Source: Branchiostoma belcheri
Taxonomy: Eukaryota > Chordata > Leptocardii > Amphioxiformes > Branchiostomatidae
NCBI RefSeq assembly: GCF_001625305.1
Contig: NW_017803702.1
Location: 178,244-242,243, forward strand
Length of the DNA: 64,000 bases
Direction of reading: 5' to 3'
Shown here in pieces: positions 43,501-54,803 of the stretch; within the stretch, counting starts at the first letter, position 1, and each line of letters opens with the position of its first letter. The position numbers were made by a program, and so were the translations under genes. The notes under the pieces were generated by a model. That model was given only the letters and a program-made list of their open reading frames with translations. It did no database searches and was not told where the DNA came from.

Positions 43501-46063
43501 TGTTCATCATAAGATTAGCAAGATGAAAATGTCCGTGTGTCTCCTGTTCCTGGGCTGCCTGGTGCTCGCCGCCGCCTTCCCCGCACCTCGTGAGGAGGAC
43601 CTGCAAGGCCTGCTGACCAAGTTAGGAGACTTGGTTGATGAGCTAAAAGGTATGCTGCTTCTTCTTCTTCTTCNNNNNNNNNNNNNNNNNNNNAACTCCG
43701 TTTCTACCATTTATAAAAAAATTATATCTGATTTTCTTTTGGGGTCCGCGCGGACCCCAGCCGGCTTTCGATCATAATGGATACACTGGCGTTCTTATAC
43801 ATAACCTTATTTCCGTTTTTATATGTTTTTATGCACTATCGTATGTCTACCAAGTTTTCAGAGAATGGTGTAGTAATAGAATTAAATTTTAATAACTTTG
43901 GTGTAATTATGACGTCATATGACGTCAGAGCTAATAATATAGTCCGCCATATTGGATTTTGACCAATGACGTCATCAAATTAGCATATTCTATGCATATT
44001 AAATGATTTAACTTATATTTAATTATGTAAGATGTTATTAATGTTGGAAAAAGTGTAATTTAATATAAAACTCAGAAAATTTTTATGTTTAAGCCAAAAT
44101 TACTTTTATTTTAAAAAAAACTGCCTGCTAGAAACCCGTTGCCATGGCAACACAGAAAAACATCAACTTACTAGTATTAAACTAATATGAACTTTTTACC
44201 AGAGACATTTTAGGAAAGGTCTCCAAATTTGATGCTTCTAGCGCAAGCCGTTTAGCCGCTATCTGAGATCAAAGTTGGGCCTCAAAAGCCCCTTCAGTCT
44301 GAAATGGGTTTAAAAACCGGGTATTTCTTCTTGTCTTGTTTCCTTCACCAAAAAATAGAAACAGTTCAAAGTGTATGATTTTTGTATGTAATGTGGACAC
44401 AGAGGTTCCCACATCAGTTTGCAAAACAATTGAGCTGGTAGCATGTTGATAATTTCTAAAAATTAGCAAAAAACTGCCCTGGGGTCCGCGCGGACCCCAG
44501 GTGTACAGATTAATCAATCCGCGAAGGTGTACTGTTGAGGGTCAAATACAGTGCAGGTCGTTTTGGCTGGTTGGTGACTGGCTTTGGCTACTCAATGGGC
44601 AGGGGCGCCACTCCCTGACCGCCACACTGCTGGATGGCGACGAGTACCCGTAGCTTTGATTTGAGTTAATAAACGGTAGAAGTGTGGAGGGCAGCCTTGA
44701 ATGCTTCAAGGTTTTTGGCCTGGACAGTGCATTCTGTGCATTCAGCTCTATGAGCTGTGTAGTTATGGCTGAATGACCATCTATATGTAACGTAACTCGC
44801 TCGGAAACACTGTTGTACATGTGCGTTAACGTTGTAGACTGACTTCTGACTTTTCTTCCCCTGTACTAGTAGAGGTGAGGATGGAGAAGCGAGTGTATAC
44901 GTATGAACAATGCAAACAAAATTGTGAAGGCAAGGGAGAGCAGCAGTTTAAAGACGAATGCAAACTATCGTGTGATTACGAACATGGAAAGTTGGGAAAA
45001 TGAGAGCAGCTGGAGACTGAGAAAGAAGGTACGTTTAAGCTGTGTTGCCTCACTAAACCTCCAGTTATACCTTTGAAGTGACGATCTTGGACCTATTTGA
45101 TTTATTGAAATTGCGCTCCCACATATTTCTGTACGTTTACGTCTTAGACTGTATTTTGACACTTGTTATTAATACATAAATTACCCATTAATGTCCGTTT
45201 TGTTTTGACCCCAATTTTCCCTTGTTGTGGCCGAGATGGGGATGGTAAAACGAGGGGAAACATTTGAAGATTGCGTTAAAGATTGTAAAAACAAAGACAA
45301 ATTAAAAAAAAGGAGGTACCTGAAATTAATTGTAATTACAAGTATGGGAAGATTGGCAGAGGAGAGAAGCTGTGGCACCCCACTAAACCTCTAAATATAA
45401 CTTGGAAATGACGATTTTGGATTTGATTTTTGCAGCAGTACAATACACGTGGGATACAAGCACATAAAAACATATATAACTAAGATTATAAACACTGGTT
45501 AAGGATGATAGGTAATCTAAAAACAACACACTAAGGTACATCTACACTGCTAGTATCATGGTATCAGTCCTTCTCAATAGCTACTTTCAGTCAATGCGAG
45601 TTCTACCTTCTAGGATATTACTCCTTCTAGGGCTGCATCTCCGGTTTCTTTAACGTTATGTTTCTGTTCGTTTTCTTGTGTTAAACTGAATTTCAGCCTC
45701 GTTATTATTAATTGCTGTCGTTTTATATATGTGTTGTTGATCTCTTTTTTTCTAACATCTCCTGTCTTCTATAATTGTTTTAAAAGAACTGCAGGAGGGG
45801 GCGTTCTTCGCCTGATACAAGTCACGGCAAATGGTACGTCTGAGTTGGTTCATTCCCACCTTTAACTAAGGCCTGACGTTATTTGATGTTCAAAAGGTCA
45901 GACGTATTTGTTTTAGAATGATTTTTACCCCAGCCCCTTGATTGTTTTATTTTCCGTCTTGGGTTGATCTCAGTGTTTCTAGCGTCTTTTTTTTTAACTT
46001 CTCTTTTTTTTTACAGAACTTCAGAAAACTAAGGACCAGGCGTCTGAAGCAGAATACTTTTAA
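43501..46063 (+). CDS. Small secreted cysteine-hairpin peptide precursor
   Basis: A leader exon starts after TTTCTTTAG with 22 nt of 5' UTR; ATG at 43523 opens a signal peptide (MKMSVCLLFLGCLVLAAAFP) followed by an acidic propeptide to 43649. A phase-1 intron containing a 20-N gap and a MITE leads to exon 44870-45028: a basic MEKR site precedes VYTYEQCKQNC, EGKGEQQFKDE and CKLSCDYEHGKLGK, then TGA at 45001-45003. The precursor is 86 residues and the part after KR is 36. CX3C-X11-CX3C is the alpha-hairpinin pattern (two helices tied by two disulfides), known from plant defence peptides and some scorpion peptides; function here is unknown. The sequence after TGA stays in frame to a GTACGT donor and matches in phase a last exon 46017-46063 ending TAA, so the TGA may be a nonsense change or the tail a 3' UTR. 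AATAAA is at 46504-46509. Confidence 0.65.
43674..43693. other. Assembly gap (20 N)
   Basis: It follows a CTT microsatellite and hides the outer end of the piggyBac-type MITE. Confidence 0.98.
43694..44541 (-). mobile_element. Non-autonomous piggyBac-type MITE, copy 2
   Basis: Antisense to copy 1; the visible end reads GGTGTACTGTTGAGGG followed by TCAA (decayed TTAA) at 44542-44545. Palindromes GGGGTCCGCGCGGACCCC lie at about 43741 and 44481. It sits inside the first intron of the small peptide gene. Confidence 0.82.
45236..45410 (+). pseudogene. Decayed duplicate of the cysteine-hairpin exon
   Basis: Parallel to 44870-45028: a basic VKRG site, EDCVKDC, then NYKYGKIGR. The acceptor AG has become TG, the homopolymer run of A at about 45301-45309 shifts the frame, and the third cysteine is replaced. 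A duplicated last-exon-like sequence (AACTGCAGGAGG after AAAG) lies at 45787-45816. Confidence 0.65.
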
Positions 46064-46509
46064 TTGTTTTATTAGTTAAAAAAAACATGGGTGATTAAGT
46101 TGTTTGATTCATAAATACAAAGGAATGTACCTGCCTGCGTTGAAAAAGCTTTGTTAACTTGCTTAGGGTGTTTTAACATTAAAATATTTAGATCGTTTTG
46201 CTGCTGATATTTACATCTTATAGGTTTATTAATCGCTACGGCAATTTTGAACAACGTAGAATGGTGATTTGGGTTTGATATCATTATTATAATCATTTTT
46301 ATAATCATTATTTCTTTTATATACCTTGAATATCACAGAATCTTTGAACCGCTGATACATGGAACCTTATTTCAAGATAATGTTAGCAGGAAAAGTTTTG
46401 TGCTGATAGTCATTTACATTTCTAACCATTTCCAGACATGTACGGTGTACATTATATACATCTTTAAAAGTATTGTAACTGTGGTTGTTTGAGTATGAAG
46501 AACAATAAA

Positions 46510-49249
46510 ACTGGTGACTGGTTTAAATTTATGCTTCTGTGTTTTTATTTTGAGTGTTGCTGTTAGCTGAAGCTTAGGGAACTGGGGGGGGGGGCAAAAC
46601 CCATCTTCTTATTATTCATATTGCTCATTGGGATATACATTCTAACATATACTATCTGATATAAAATGTCTATACTCTATAGTATTAAAGGGCCAAGTAC
46701 GACAATAACAAAGATTTGTACCCAGGGACACGGGGAAAGTTTTTGAAAACTTTGCTTTATCCCGAAGCCGGTTTTTTCCAACCTTTATAAACAGTGCAAA
46801 CATTGAATTGTGTGAGGGTATTAGGCATTTTAGGATAGATAACATCTTTAGATTGTGTAAGGCCACACCAAGTAAATTTTATGGACGTCCGCGCGCGCAT
46901 GGATTTTGGCCTGTTCCTAGGAAAACAAGTGCTTCTGCAAAAGCTGACCATTTTCGCCGCTTACAGGCTTACAGTTTTTACGAACTGGTGGATGGTTGAG
47001 GAGTATATGGTGGTGGAACGTACCGTAGTGCAATGCATTCTAGCATTTTCCCCATCCTAGCATTTCAATTTACCTAAGTTATATAAATGGTTCTAGTTCT
47101 CATCAACATTGTATATAATGAGAGAACATGCACTTCTATATTTCAACTCTTTAAGTTTAAAACATTACAAAAATCAAGTACATAACAGTTTATAACCTGG
47201 TTTCTCTCTTTTAAGAGTCTTTTTAACAGAATAAAAAAATGAGACACAAAAGTACATTTTAACTTAAATTATAAGTAACGTTAATATATATATATATATA
47301 ATTTTATTCAAAATCTCTTCTATGGCTTTGTCCCCAACATCTAAGTTTACAAACCTCGTGACATTCAACCAGGGCTTTAGCCAGCGCCGTTTTACCGTCA
47401 ATTGACGGTATTTTTTCCCGTCGGACGGTAAAAATTTAAGTCCTTACCGTCAACATTGACGGTCAAAAATCGTGGGTGAAGACATTAAACTTAGCAAAAA
47501 ATGTAGCGAATTGGAATTGAGCCACGGCGCGGGGTCTTTTCCAAAGCGCGTCGCGTCTTTTTCAAAAACGCCGCGGGGCCCACACATTTCGTATTTAAAT
47601 ACGGCGGGGAAACCTGACTTCAAGGAACGTGCCGACGTCTGTTAACTCGGTTCTTTTCTTCAATGTTGCTGTCTGTTTAAACAACATGTGCTAACGGCCA
47701 CATAAGAACAATGGCTCGACTCAGACTCACGCTGGTAACTGTACATGACAATAAGATAAATAAACAACATGTGACAACGAACAAAGAAATATCAAACGTT
47801 TTGAAAATATACTGTACTTGAATTTTCATACCATCGCAAGAAAACGGAGATCGATCTACGCAAAGTGGCTTTATCATTTATATAAACTTCGTTAAACCAC
47901 CTTCGAAGACTTGAGCGGCAGCACAAAGATAAATTTTCTGGAGCCGATCGCTGAAGCAAGTTTTTGCCGGCGTACGTAACTCCCTCCGCGGCAAAATCCC
48001 ATATGCCGTAGCGAAATCGCGTCTCAGCACTTCCCCAAATCAACTCCATGGCCGCTAAAGTCTGCAAATGAGGTTAAACTTCCTCATTTCGGTTGAGAAG
48101 CGAAGCTACTAGTATAAAATCATGTGCATGGCGGCCATTTTGTTTGCTACCCGAAGTCTTCCGAATGATCTAAATAAGGAAATCGTCGGAAATCTGAGCC
48201 ACATCCCTCGCTGTCGGCATGCGCGCGGGGCTGGCTCGGTGGAAATCGGAGGCTGTGGCGTCAGGACTAGGTTTATTTGCATGGCTCGAGAAGCCGCCGC
48301 GGCTTGAATCGCAGCGGGATTTGGGCGCCGGGCGGGTCAAACAAAGGGAATATAAAGTGGTGAGGTCCATAGTTTTTTTTTTTCATTCTTCAAATTGCAG
48401 ATTGTGTAATTTTTATCCTGCAATCTTGAAAATCTATCTGCAAATTGCAGACCGAAGACGGGTATTTAGAACACTGAATACATGAAGTGTGCGGGGGGGG
48501 CATGATGTCGATCACCGGATCATGATTTTTTTTCGCGTTGACCCTGATTCAACCCTAAAATAATACTCGAACAGAACTTCAAAAGTCATCTTTTACTAAT
48601 CATACTTAATTGTTTACATTATATCATCTGATCAACCTGATCCATTAAAAATTGTCAATGGAAAATACCTTGCCAAACAATGCAATACCTATTTAAGTTA
48701 ATGAAACACTCACTCATTAATTAATTAATTTCCTATAATACAAAAGACATGTTGGTGAAAGTTAGGCACCCAGGTAATATCAATAGTTCCACGGACAGCT
48801 ATGTAGGCCGGAGCTTCTATTGCGTGCGATCTACGTTTGGTCAGAAAATACACCCCCCCCCCCAACACACACACACACAAAAACACCGATCCGGGAACGC
48901 CTGAAAAGGAGGCTTTAAATAAGCTTTGCCTGCAGCGCCTTGATTGGTCGGGCGTGTGACCCTCTGGACTGCCGGCTAATGGAAATCTAAACATCTAGAC
49001 TAATCCACACTGCTAATGCTCATTGACATAATTTATGCAGTTTATTAAAATCCTTGATTACTGTGATTATAGACATGTCTTTATCAACATTTTTGGCAAA
49101 TAATAAAATCAAGTTATTGTTCAAGACAAATTAAGTTTGTTTTGTCAGCAGCTTTGTTATGCAACATTAATAGAACTATGATTTTGAAATTAGCAACCAT
49201 AATGGAAAGTATACAAACGTCCAAGGCATGAATGGTAAAAAGTGCACTC
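46510..49249. other. Gene-free stretch with transposon ends
   Basis: At 46861 a GGCCACACCAAGTAAATTTT end preceded by TAA matches the Harbinger-like MITE. At 47369 CAGGGCTTTAGCCAGCG resembles a hAT left end, followed by ACCGTCAATTGACGGT palindromic sequence. A CpG-rich island-like block spans about 48120-48340; its short frames on both strands have no recognised motif. A C-rich/AC tract is at 48850-48880. Confidence 0.45.
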
Positions 49250-49354
49250 GCAACAACGACATCTAGCGACATGCGGCAACTCAGCATGTCTGCATGGCCG
49301 TCGCAACAACGACATCTAGCGACATGCGGTGACTTAGCATGTCTGCATGGCCGT
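49247..49354. repeat. Two-unit tandem repeat, about 53 bp
   Basis: CGCAACAACGACATCTAGCG and CAGCATGTCTGCATGGCCGT occur twice in direct order. Confidence 0.85.
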
Positions 49355-49699
49355 TGAAGGGTGGAACCGTCGAACCGTCGAACCATCCATGCATCGATCC
49401 AACGTTTGAGTCGTCTGAGTTACCATTTTCGCGCATGCGAAAATTGTAAAAAAAACAAGAAATTCCGCTTTCTGTAACTATGACCAAAGAGTCAGGGCAG
49501 TGCCGCAAATTGTTAGATTGACGTGAAACCGGCAACGCGAAATGGGTAAAGAGCACATGCTTTGTTTCTGCAGGCCTGCAAAAATGTGATGAAAGAAACA
49601 GGACAGGGCGATAACTGCTGTTCCACCTGATTTATTGCTGTTTTGATGATGAGTAAACGACTTCTCGCTTTTAAATCTGTGTCACCTCATTCAATTTGT

Positions 49700-50160
49700 G
49701 TCCTAACATTTGTCGTCTCTTAGTATATTTCTAATCTAGGCATCTTGTTTTTAGGGCCCTTCTTTTTTTTTTTTTCTCGCCCTCTCGCATTAGATATAGG
49801 GTCTCAAAAGAACGTCATCCATAAAATTTACTTGTTGTGGCCTAATAGGATTGACCTTTTTTCCGGACCTATTGCACGTGTAAGTGTGTCATATGGTTAC
49901 AAAGTGCCATCCTTTTCACACAGTTTAGGCCACATTGGCTTAATTTTATTGAAGGCATTCACTGAAAAACTAACCTCAGAAAAAAAGCAACGCTTTCAAT
50001 TGCATTAGTAAGCACAGACTTTGCTGCCTCCAACTTTAAAGTTGAAGTATATAAAAGAGTATCTAGTTGCAAAGTCCATATTATATATTTAGGTCACACT
50101 GACTTAATTTTATAGATGACATCCCTACTGAAGACTTAAAAAAACTAATGAGCGCGGGCG
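49700..50160. repeat. Two ends of the Harbinger-like MITE family
   Basis: TTTACTTGTTGTGGCC with TAA after it (to 49843) and the adjacent CTCGCATTAGATATAG match the reverse of 38000-38070, so this is a right terminus. A diverged left terminus starts near 50090 (GGTCACACTGACTTAATTTT). Confidence 0.6.
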
Positions 50161-50481
50161 AATAAAAAAAAACAGACAACAAAGAAAGCTGCTTAACAAA
50201 AGGAATACGAAGCTGTTATGTGAATTTGTAAAAAAATATGGCGACCTTTGCGGTTGTTCATGACTACTTTTGCAACGATCTGCCATATTTTGTACTTAGA
50301 TTACATTATTTTTTTCAATACAATTCTTATATTTTCATTACTTTACATTCATTCATACGTTTTCATACAACATCACATGCCTATCTAATTATAAAATCAT
50401 ATTGATTACATATGTACATGTGTGGTATTTTGGTTTGATAATATGTTGCTAGGTTGGATGGTTTCAGACATTCTATTCTTT

Positions 50482-50612
50482 TACGCCAAAAAGTAGTTAC
50501 TCAAGCAACTGGATATGATTTTAAAAACGTCATCAAAATCATATCCAGTTGCTTGAGTAAATACTTTTTGGCGTATCGTATTACCTGGATGTCTAGCCTT
50601 CATCGACGTATT
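50482..50612. mobile_element. Foldback repeat (GCCAAAAAG/ACTCAAGCAACTGGAT family), full form
   Basis: TACGCCAAAAAGTAGTTACT continues to CAAGCAACTGGATATGATTT and is repeated inverted 20 bp later, followed by TTACCTGGATGTCTAGCC. Arms are about 40 bp. Two partial relatives are at 12646 and 35267. Confidence 0.85.
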
Positions 50613-51158
50613 CTGTTCTTATTTCATTTTCTTGAATGCAAAAAGAAATGCTGCAGACAAGCTCGTGACAGTTCTGAATGCTTCAGTATTCCTTGGGAAC
50701 AACTACAGATTAGTCGTGCACCTGGTCATGCAGAAAGCCATACCCCGAGCCATTCAATTATATCTTTGTTCTGTGGGATTCCTCTTGTCACTGTGTAAAA
50801 TTGCGTTACAAACATAAATCTTGCGTTACAATTACGGACAGGGTTAGAAGAAAAACAAAGTATAACTTAACCCTGAAACCACTGTAGGATTTTTGCTACG
50901 AATCGTACAGTGTGGGGTATAAACTGTGACTCTTTTTTGTGATTCATAAATTTGTATACTAGCAGTATCATTAATCTATGAAGGAAAGCTCTGAATGTCT
51001 CTGTAGGCCGAGGGGCATTCACAGCTTTTGTCAAACGCCTGGTCATGCAGAAAGCCATACCTCGAGCCCTATAATTACTTCTTTGTTCTGTGTGATTTCT
51101 CTAGTCACTGTGTAAAATTGCGTTACAAACAATTATCTTTACCCTTTTGTTCTGTCAG

Positions 51159-51361
51159 AACCTCCAGGCGCTAACCTTTCCGAGAAGGGAGGAGGGTCAC
51201 GTGGCAAATATTACCCCACACGTCATCGTCAGTCAGTGACATAGTTTAAAAGCTGATTTTTGTATGGTTTGATAATAACGACATCCATTTTTCAGAGTTA
51301 ACCAGCCGTAAATTGTGTAAGAATGCCATTTAGTTGTCTTCATTCCTCATTTTACAATAAA
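51159..51361 (+). other. Candidate terminal exon with poly(A) signal
   Basis: After TTCTGTCAG a phase-1 frame reads EPPGANLSEKGGGSRGKYY (first codon completed from upstream) and stops at 51242-51244; AATAAA follows at 51356-51361. The duplicate at about 52779-52855 has CCG instead of CAG at the acceptor. No upstream exon or family is recognised. Confidence 0.35.
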
Positions 51362-51888
51362 AGCTTCGTGATCTTACATGTACCTTTTCCAGTATGGTGA
51401 TTACAACACTACTAAATCTTTTAAATATCATATTATCAATCAATGTTAAGACTTGTAAGAAAGAAATGAGTAATGTCACTATATCATAATTTGCAACACA
51501 GGATACTATCCCTCCTTCCTGAAAGTAGTGTATAGCTCAGAGTGCGTTTACCCTGCACTTTTACTCTGCCTTCACAGCTGTTGTTTAACAACCAGGTGGT
51601 GATAGAAATAAACTAAAGCAATATGAAAATATACCAACAGGTTTAAAATGACCGTTTCAGTGTGTATCAAACTGATCAATTATGCCATTACTGCTCATTA
51701 TCATCACTTCTACAGTACTAAGAAAACTTCTATCATCACAAACACAACCCCCTTTAAACCAGTTTAAAAAAAAAAACACGCCGGCTAAATCATAGGAATA
51801 CAAAGCTGGAATTGTGAAATTGAGGTAGTTTATAGTGACCTTTACGACAAGGTGGCCATTTGCCCCATTTTTGAGCACTGTATTGTTT

Positions 51889-52455
51889 ATGGTGGGGTCG
51901 TGTGGCGCAGTCGGTAGCGCGTTCAGCTCACACCCCAGAGGTCGCGGGTTCGAACCCCCACCTTGTCACCGATGTTGTGCCATTGGGAAAGACACTTTAC
52001 ACGACTTTCCTCACTTCACTCAGGTGTAATTGAGTACCTAGCTTCGGCTAGGAACGTCCCTCGGATAGGACGTAAACTGGATGTCCCGTGTTTGAGGAGA
52101 GACACACCTCGAGCATGTTAGAGATCCCACCACACCTTTCGAAAAAGAGTAGGGGCATGTCCCGGTGTGTGATGGTACAAACACTGCTGTATGGAGCTGG
52201 TGATTCACTTTAAATCACCCGGACGGAGGCCTGGTGACCTCCATCTTGTATAGCCACATGGTAAACTACATTATTAACCCGGACGGAGGCCTGGCGAACC
52301 CCGTCTGTATCAGCCAAAATCTTGGAGAGGAGATAGGCGCCGCCAAGATTATAAGCCTACTGAAACATCGTGACAAGTCCAGACATGCTGCTGGCTGTCA
52401 TGATGCCCCTACGAACGTTCACTGTTATGGGTCTTACATACATACATACATCGTC
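51889..52455 (+). repeat. tRNA-derived SINE, near full length
   Basis: A pol III head has A box TGGCGCAGTCGG (51903) and B box GGTTCGAACCC (51947-51957). The body GAAAGACACTTTACACGACT, TAGCTTCGGCTAGGAACGTC follows, with a tail GGCGCCGCCAAGATTATAAG and a terminal CATA repeat near 52436-52453. This is the reference copy for the fragments at 5335, 40245 and 53130. Confidence 0.85.
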
Positions 52456-53129
52456 AAGAAACACACTGAAAATGTAAGAAGAAAAACAATGTACAACGAA
52501 AGAAACGACTGTAGGATTTTTTGCGACGAATCGCACTGTGTTGGGTGAAAACTGTAACTCTTTTTTGTGATTCATAAATACGTATAGCATCATTAATCTA
52601 TGAGGGACAGCTCTGAATGTCTCTGTAGGCCGAGGGGCATTCACAGCTTTTGTCAAACGCCTGGTCATGCAGAAAGCCATACCTCGAGCCCTATAATTAC
52701 ATCTTTGTTCTGTGTGAATTCTCTAGTTACTGTGAAAAATACTTCTCAAACATTAATCTTTACCCTTTTGTTCTGACCGAACCTCCAGGTGCTAACCTTT
52801 CCCAGAAGGCAGGGGTGTCACATGACACACATCATCCCACACGTCATCGTCGGTCAATTTAAAGCTGATTTTTTTGCATATTTTTATAATTATGTCACTT
52901 ATAATTTAGTCACTTTTCCGTCTATCACAATTATCCAGCCGTAAATTGGGTAAAGCTGCCATGTAGTCGCAGCCATTTCTCTATTTAGAATAGGAGCTCC
53001 GGAGTTTAACCTTTCCAAGAAGGCACATGGCTACGGTAGCTCCCCAGGCACACTTTTTTTATTTGAACATGTAATCACAAGACGTGGCGACGACACACTC
53101 ATTTTTTTTTCAAGTTTTATTAATGCCGC

Positions 53130-53250
53130 CACCAACACAGGGGGCAATACAATACTCATTTTCACCTGTTCACCTGACCGAAGTGAGGAAAATCGTGTAA
53201 AGTGCGTTTCCCAAGGGCACAAGATCGGTGGCATGTCAGGACTCAGTTTA
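53130..53250 (-). repeat. SINE body fragment
   Basis: Minus strand carries GGAAACGCACTTTACACGAT and TTTTCCTCACTTCGGTCAGG, diverged from the SINE at 51889. Confidence 0.7.
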
Positions 53251-54332
53251 GATAGTGTTAAGCTATTCTGGTTTAATTCATTGGTTTTTGACGGACAAAA
53301 TCTCATTTGCGTCAAAAATAGTACTGGAAATGGTGATTGGTTGTGTAAATGATTGGTTTATTTAATTTTATTAGCCAAGTGAGTTTAGTGAAGACCATTG
53401 GCGAACCTAACACACACACATGAACATGTAGGATCGGGTTTTCTAACATACTGAAGACAAACACAAGGTTAACACTGCAGACAAAAACATCTGTGACCTC
53501 ATGTATCCTCAAGTTGACTTCAAATAGCGGGCTGATGAGCTCCCAATTTAACAAATTGTTGAACACAAGCTAGTGCTCTTCAGAACCTTAAAGCCTGTAT
53601 AATGAACAACACCTAGCGATTATAAAGTGCAGTGCAACTTCTTAATTTTGATTTAACATTCTAGACGTTTAGCATTTTACCTAGCTAACTATCCCAGTAG
53701 AAATCGGTAGTTGTTTGTCATTTTAAAAAATCATAAGGAACTATGCTCGCTTTGGGCAAAAGACGTTCTTACATGTATCGGTCAAGCATGATCCTTGCAC
53801 CTGACTAACAGTTTCACTAAGACAAAACCTGTAGAAATCGGACGGTCAAAAATTTTTTGGGGTATAAACTAACATGTCGTACATCTCTGATGCCACTTAT
53901 AGCTCTTAAATCTAGTTATATACATGGTGGTTACATGTGATTTTAAAGCCACTTTACTCTTATCTTTACTAGAATGTTTGTAGGCTTGTCTACAATAAAA
54001 GCAAGTACGTCAACAGTGTATGGTTCAGTCTAGTTTTGATGGTTTGCAGCTATAGGCACACTAGCACTACGTGCTGTCCTTGGAACTCTAAGACATCATG
54101 TTACTGCTAAGTGTTGTTGTAGATGTCTGAGACTTGCGAGCTATTTAATGTACATTTACTTGCAGTTGTTTTAAATGAAGAGCTTCTATTTTATTTCTAT
54201 CTTTAGCTTAAGCAAGATTCACCGTTAATTTAAAATCACCATTTTCCCACTACCACAACTTAATTTCCTAGATAACATCCTTGTATAAAAGGCTAATAAG
54301 TATCATCATTTCTCACAAATCTAGCCAATAAA
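53251..54332. other. Gene-free stretch, 3' flank of the P450 fragment
   Basis: A minus-strand AATAAA at 54190-54195 lies about 140 nt past the P450 stop and could end that transcript. No other exon seen. Confidence 0.5.
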
Positions 54333-54803
54333 CTAACGCGGGATCGCACAGATCTTAAACTGATGCGGTTTCAACCCTAGACTAAAGACGCCTTCAGTGG
54401 TTGGAGGAGGAGCGCCCTCTGGCGTCCGGAAGGTGAAGGACTGCAGCAGGGTCGAAAAGAACAGGAAAAGCTCCATCCTGGCCAGCTGCTCACCAAGACA
54501 CCCGCGTCGGCCTGGAAATACAGAATGCCTGAAATTAGATAACTCTACATCTATACCAAATGTTACGTCATGGGGCCCAGAAATAAAGATATTGGATCAA
54601 TTTAACGATTTAACGGAAGGAGAAGGAGGAGTAAAATACTATATTTTTCATTATTACCTATAGTATGAAGTTCATACTATGAACTAAAAATTACCTCCGC
54701 CAAAAGTCATGAAGGACTCAGGCTTGTTGATTACGTTTCCTTCCGCGTCCAGAAACCTTCCGGGGTCAAACCGGTCCGGATCAGGCCAGAAGGCGGGGTC
54801 CAT
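54333..54803 (-). pseudogene. Cytochrome P450 (CYP2-type) C-terminal fragment, last two exons
   Basis: Exon 54695-54803 encodes MDPAFWPDPDRFDPGRFLD, then GNVINKPESFMTFGG; it joins in phase 1 through a GTAATT donor to exon 54333-54511 beginning GRRGCLGEQLARMELFLFF and ending SLGLKPHQFKICAIPR and TAG. Together they contain the PERF-type loop and the F-x-x-G-x-R-x-C-x-G heme-binding signature with its cysteine ligand, plus the meander and C terminus of a CYP2-family microsomal monooxygenase. About 94 residues out of the usual 490-500 remain. Homology ends abruptly at the ATG of the upstream exon, where an unrelated repeat starts, with no splice acceptor there. The rest of the gene is absent from the window, so I call it a truncated pseudogene, although the remaining exons are intact. 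Confidence 0.9.

Larger units (their letters stand above)
50640..52930 (+). repeat. Partial tandem triplication with a SINE inside
   Basis: The block GGTCATGCAGAAAGCCATAC occurs near 50727, 51043 and 52661 with matching flanks (TTTGTTCTGTGTGA). The 50860-51330 and 52500-52930 copies align over most of their length, including an exon-like EPPGANLS segment. A SINE (51894-52455) separates them. Confidence 0.7.

Noticed and set aside
48122-48370. CpG-rich short frames on both strands
   Set aside because: No splice signals in the right phase and no recognisable domain; base composition alone is not enough for a gene call.
51889-51962. Possible tRNA gene with good A and B boxes
   Set aside because: It continues directly into a SINE body and tail found elsewhere in the window, so it is a SINE head.
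54397-54663. Plus-strand 88-codon frame
   Set aside because: Antisense shadow of the P450 terminal exon.
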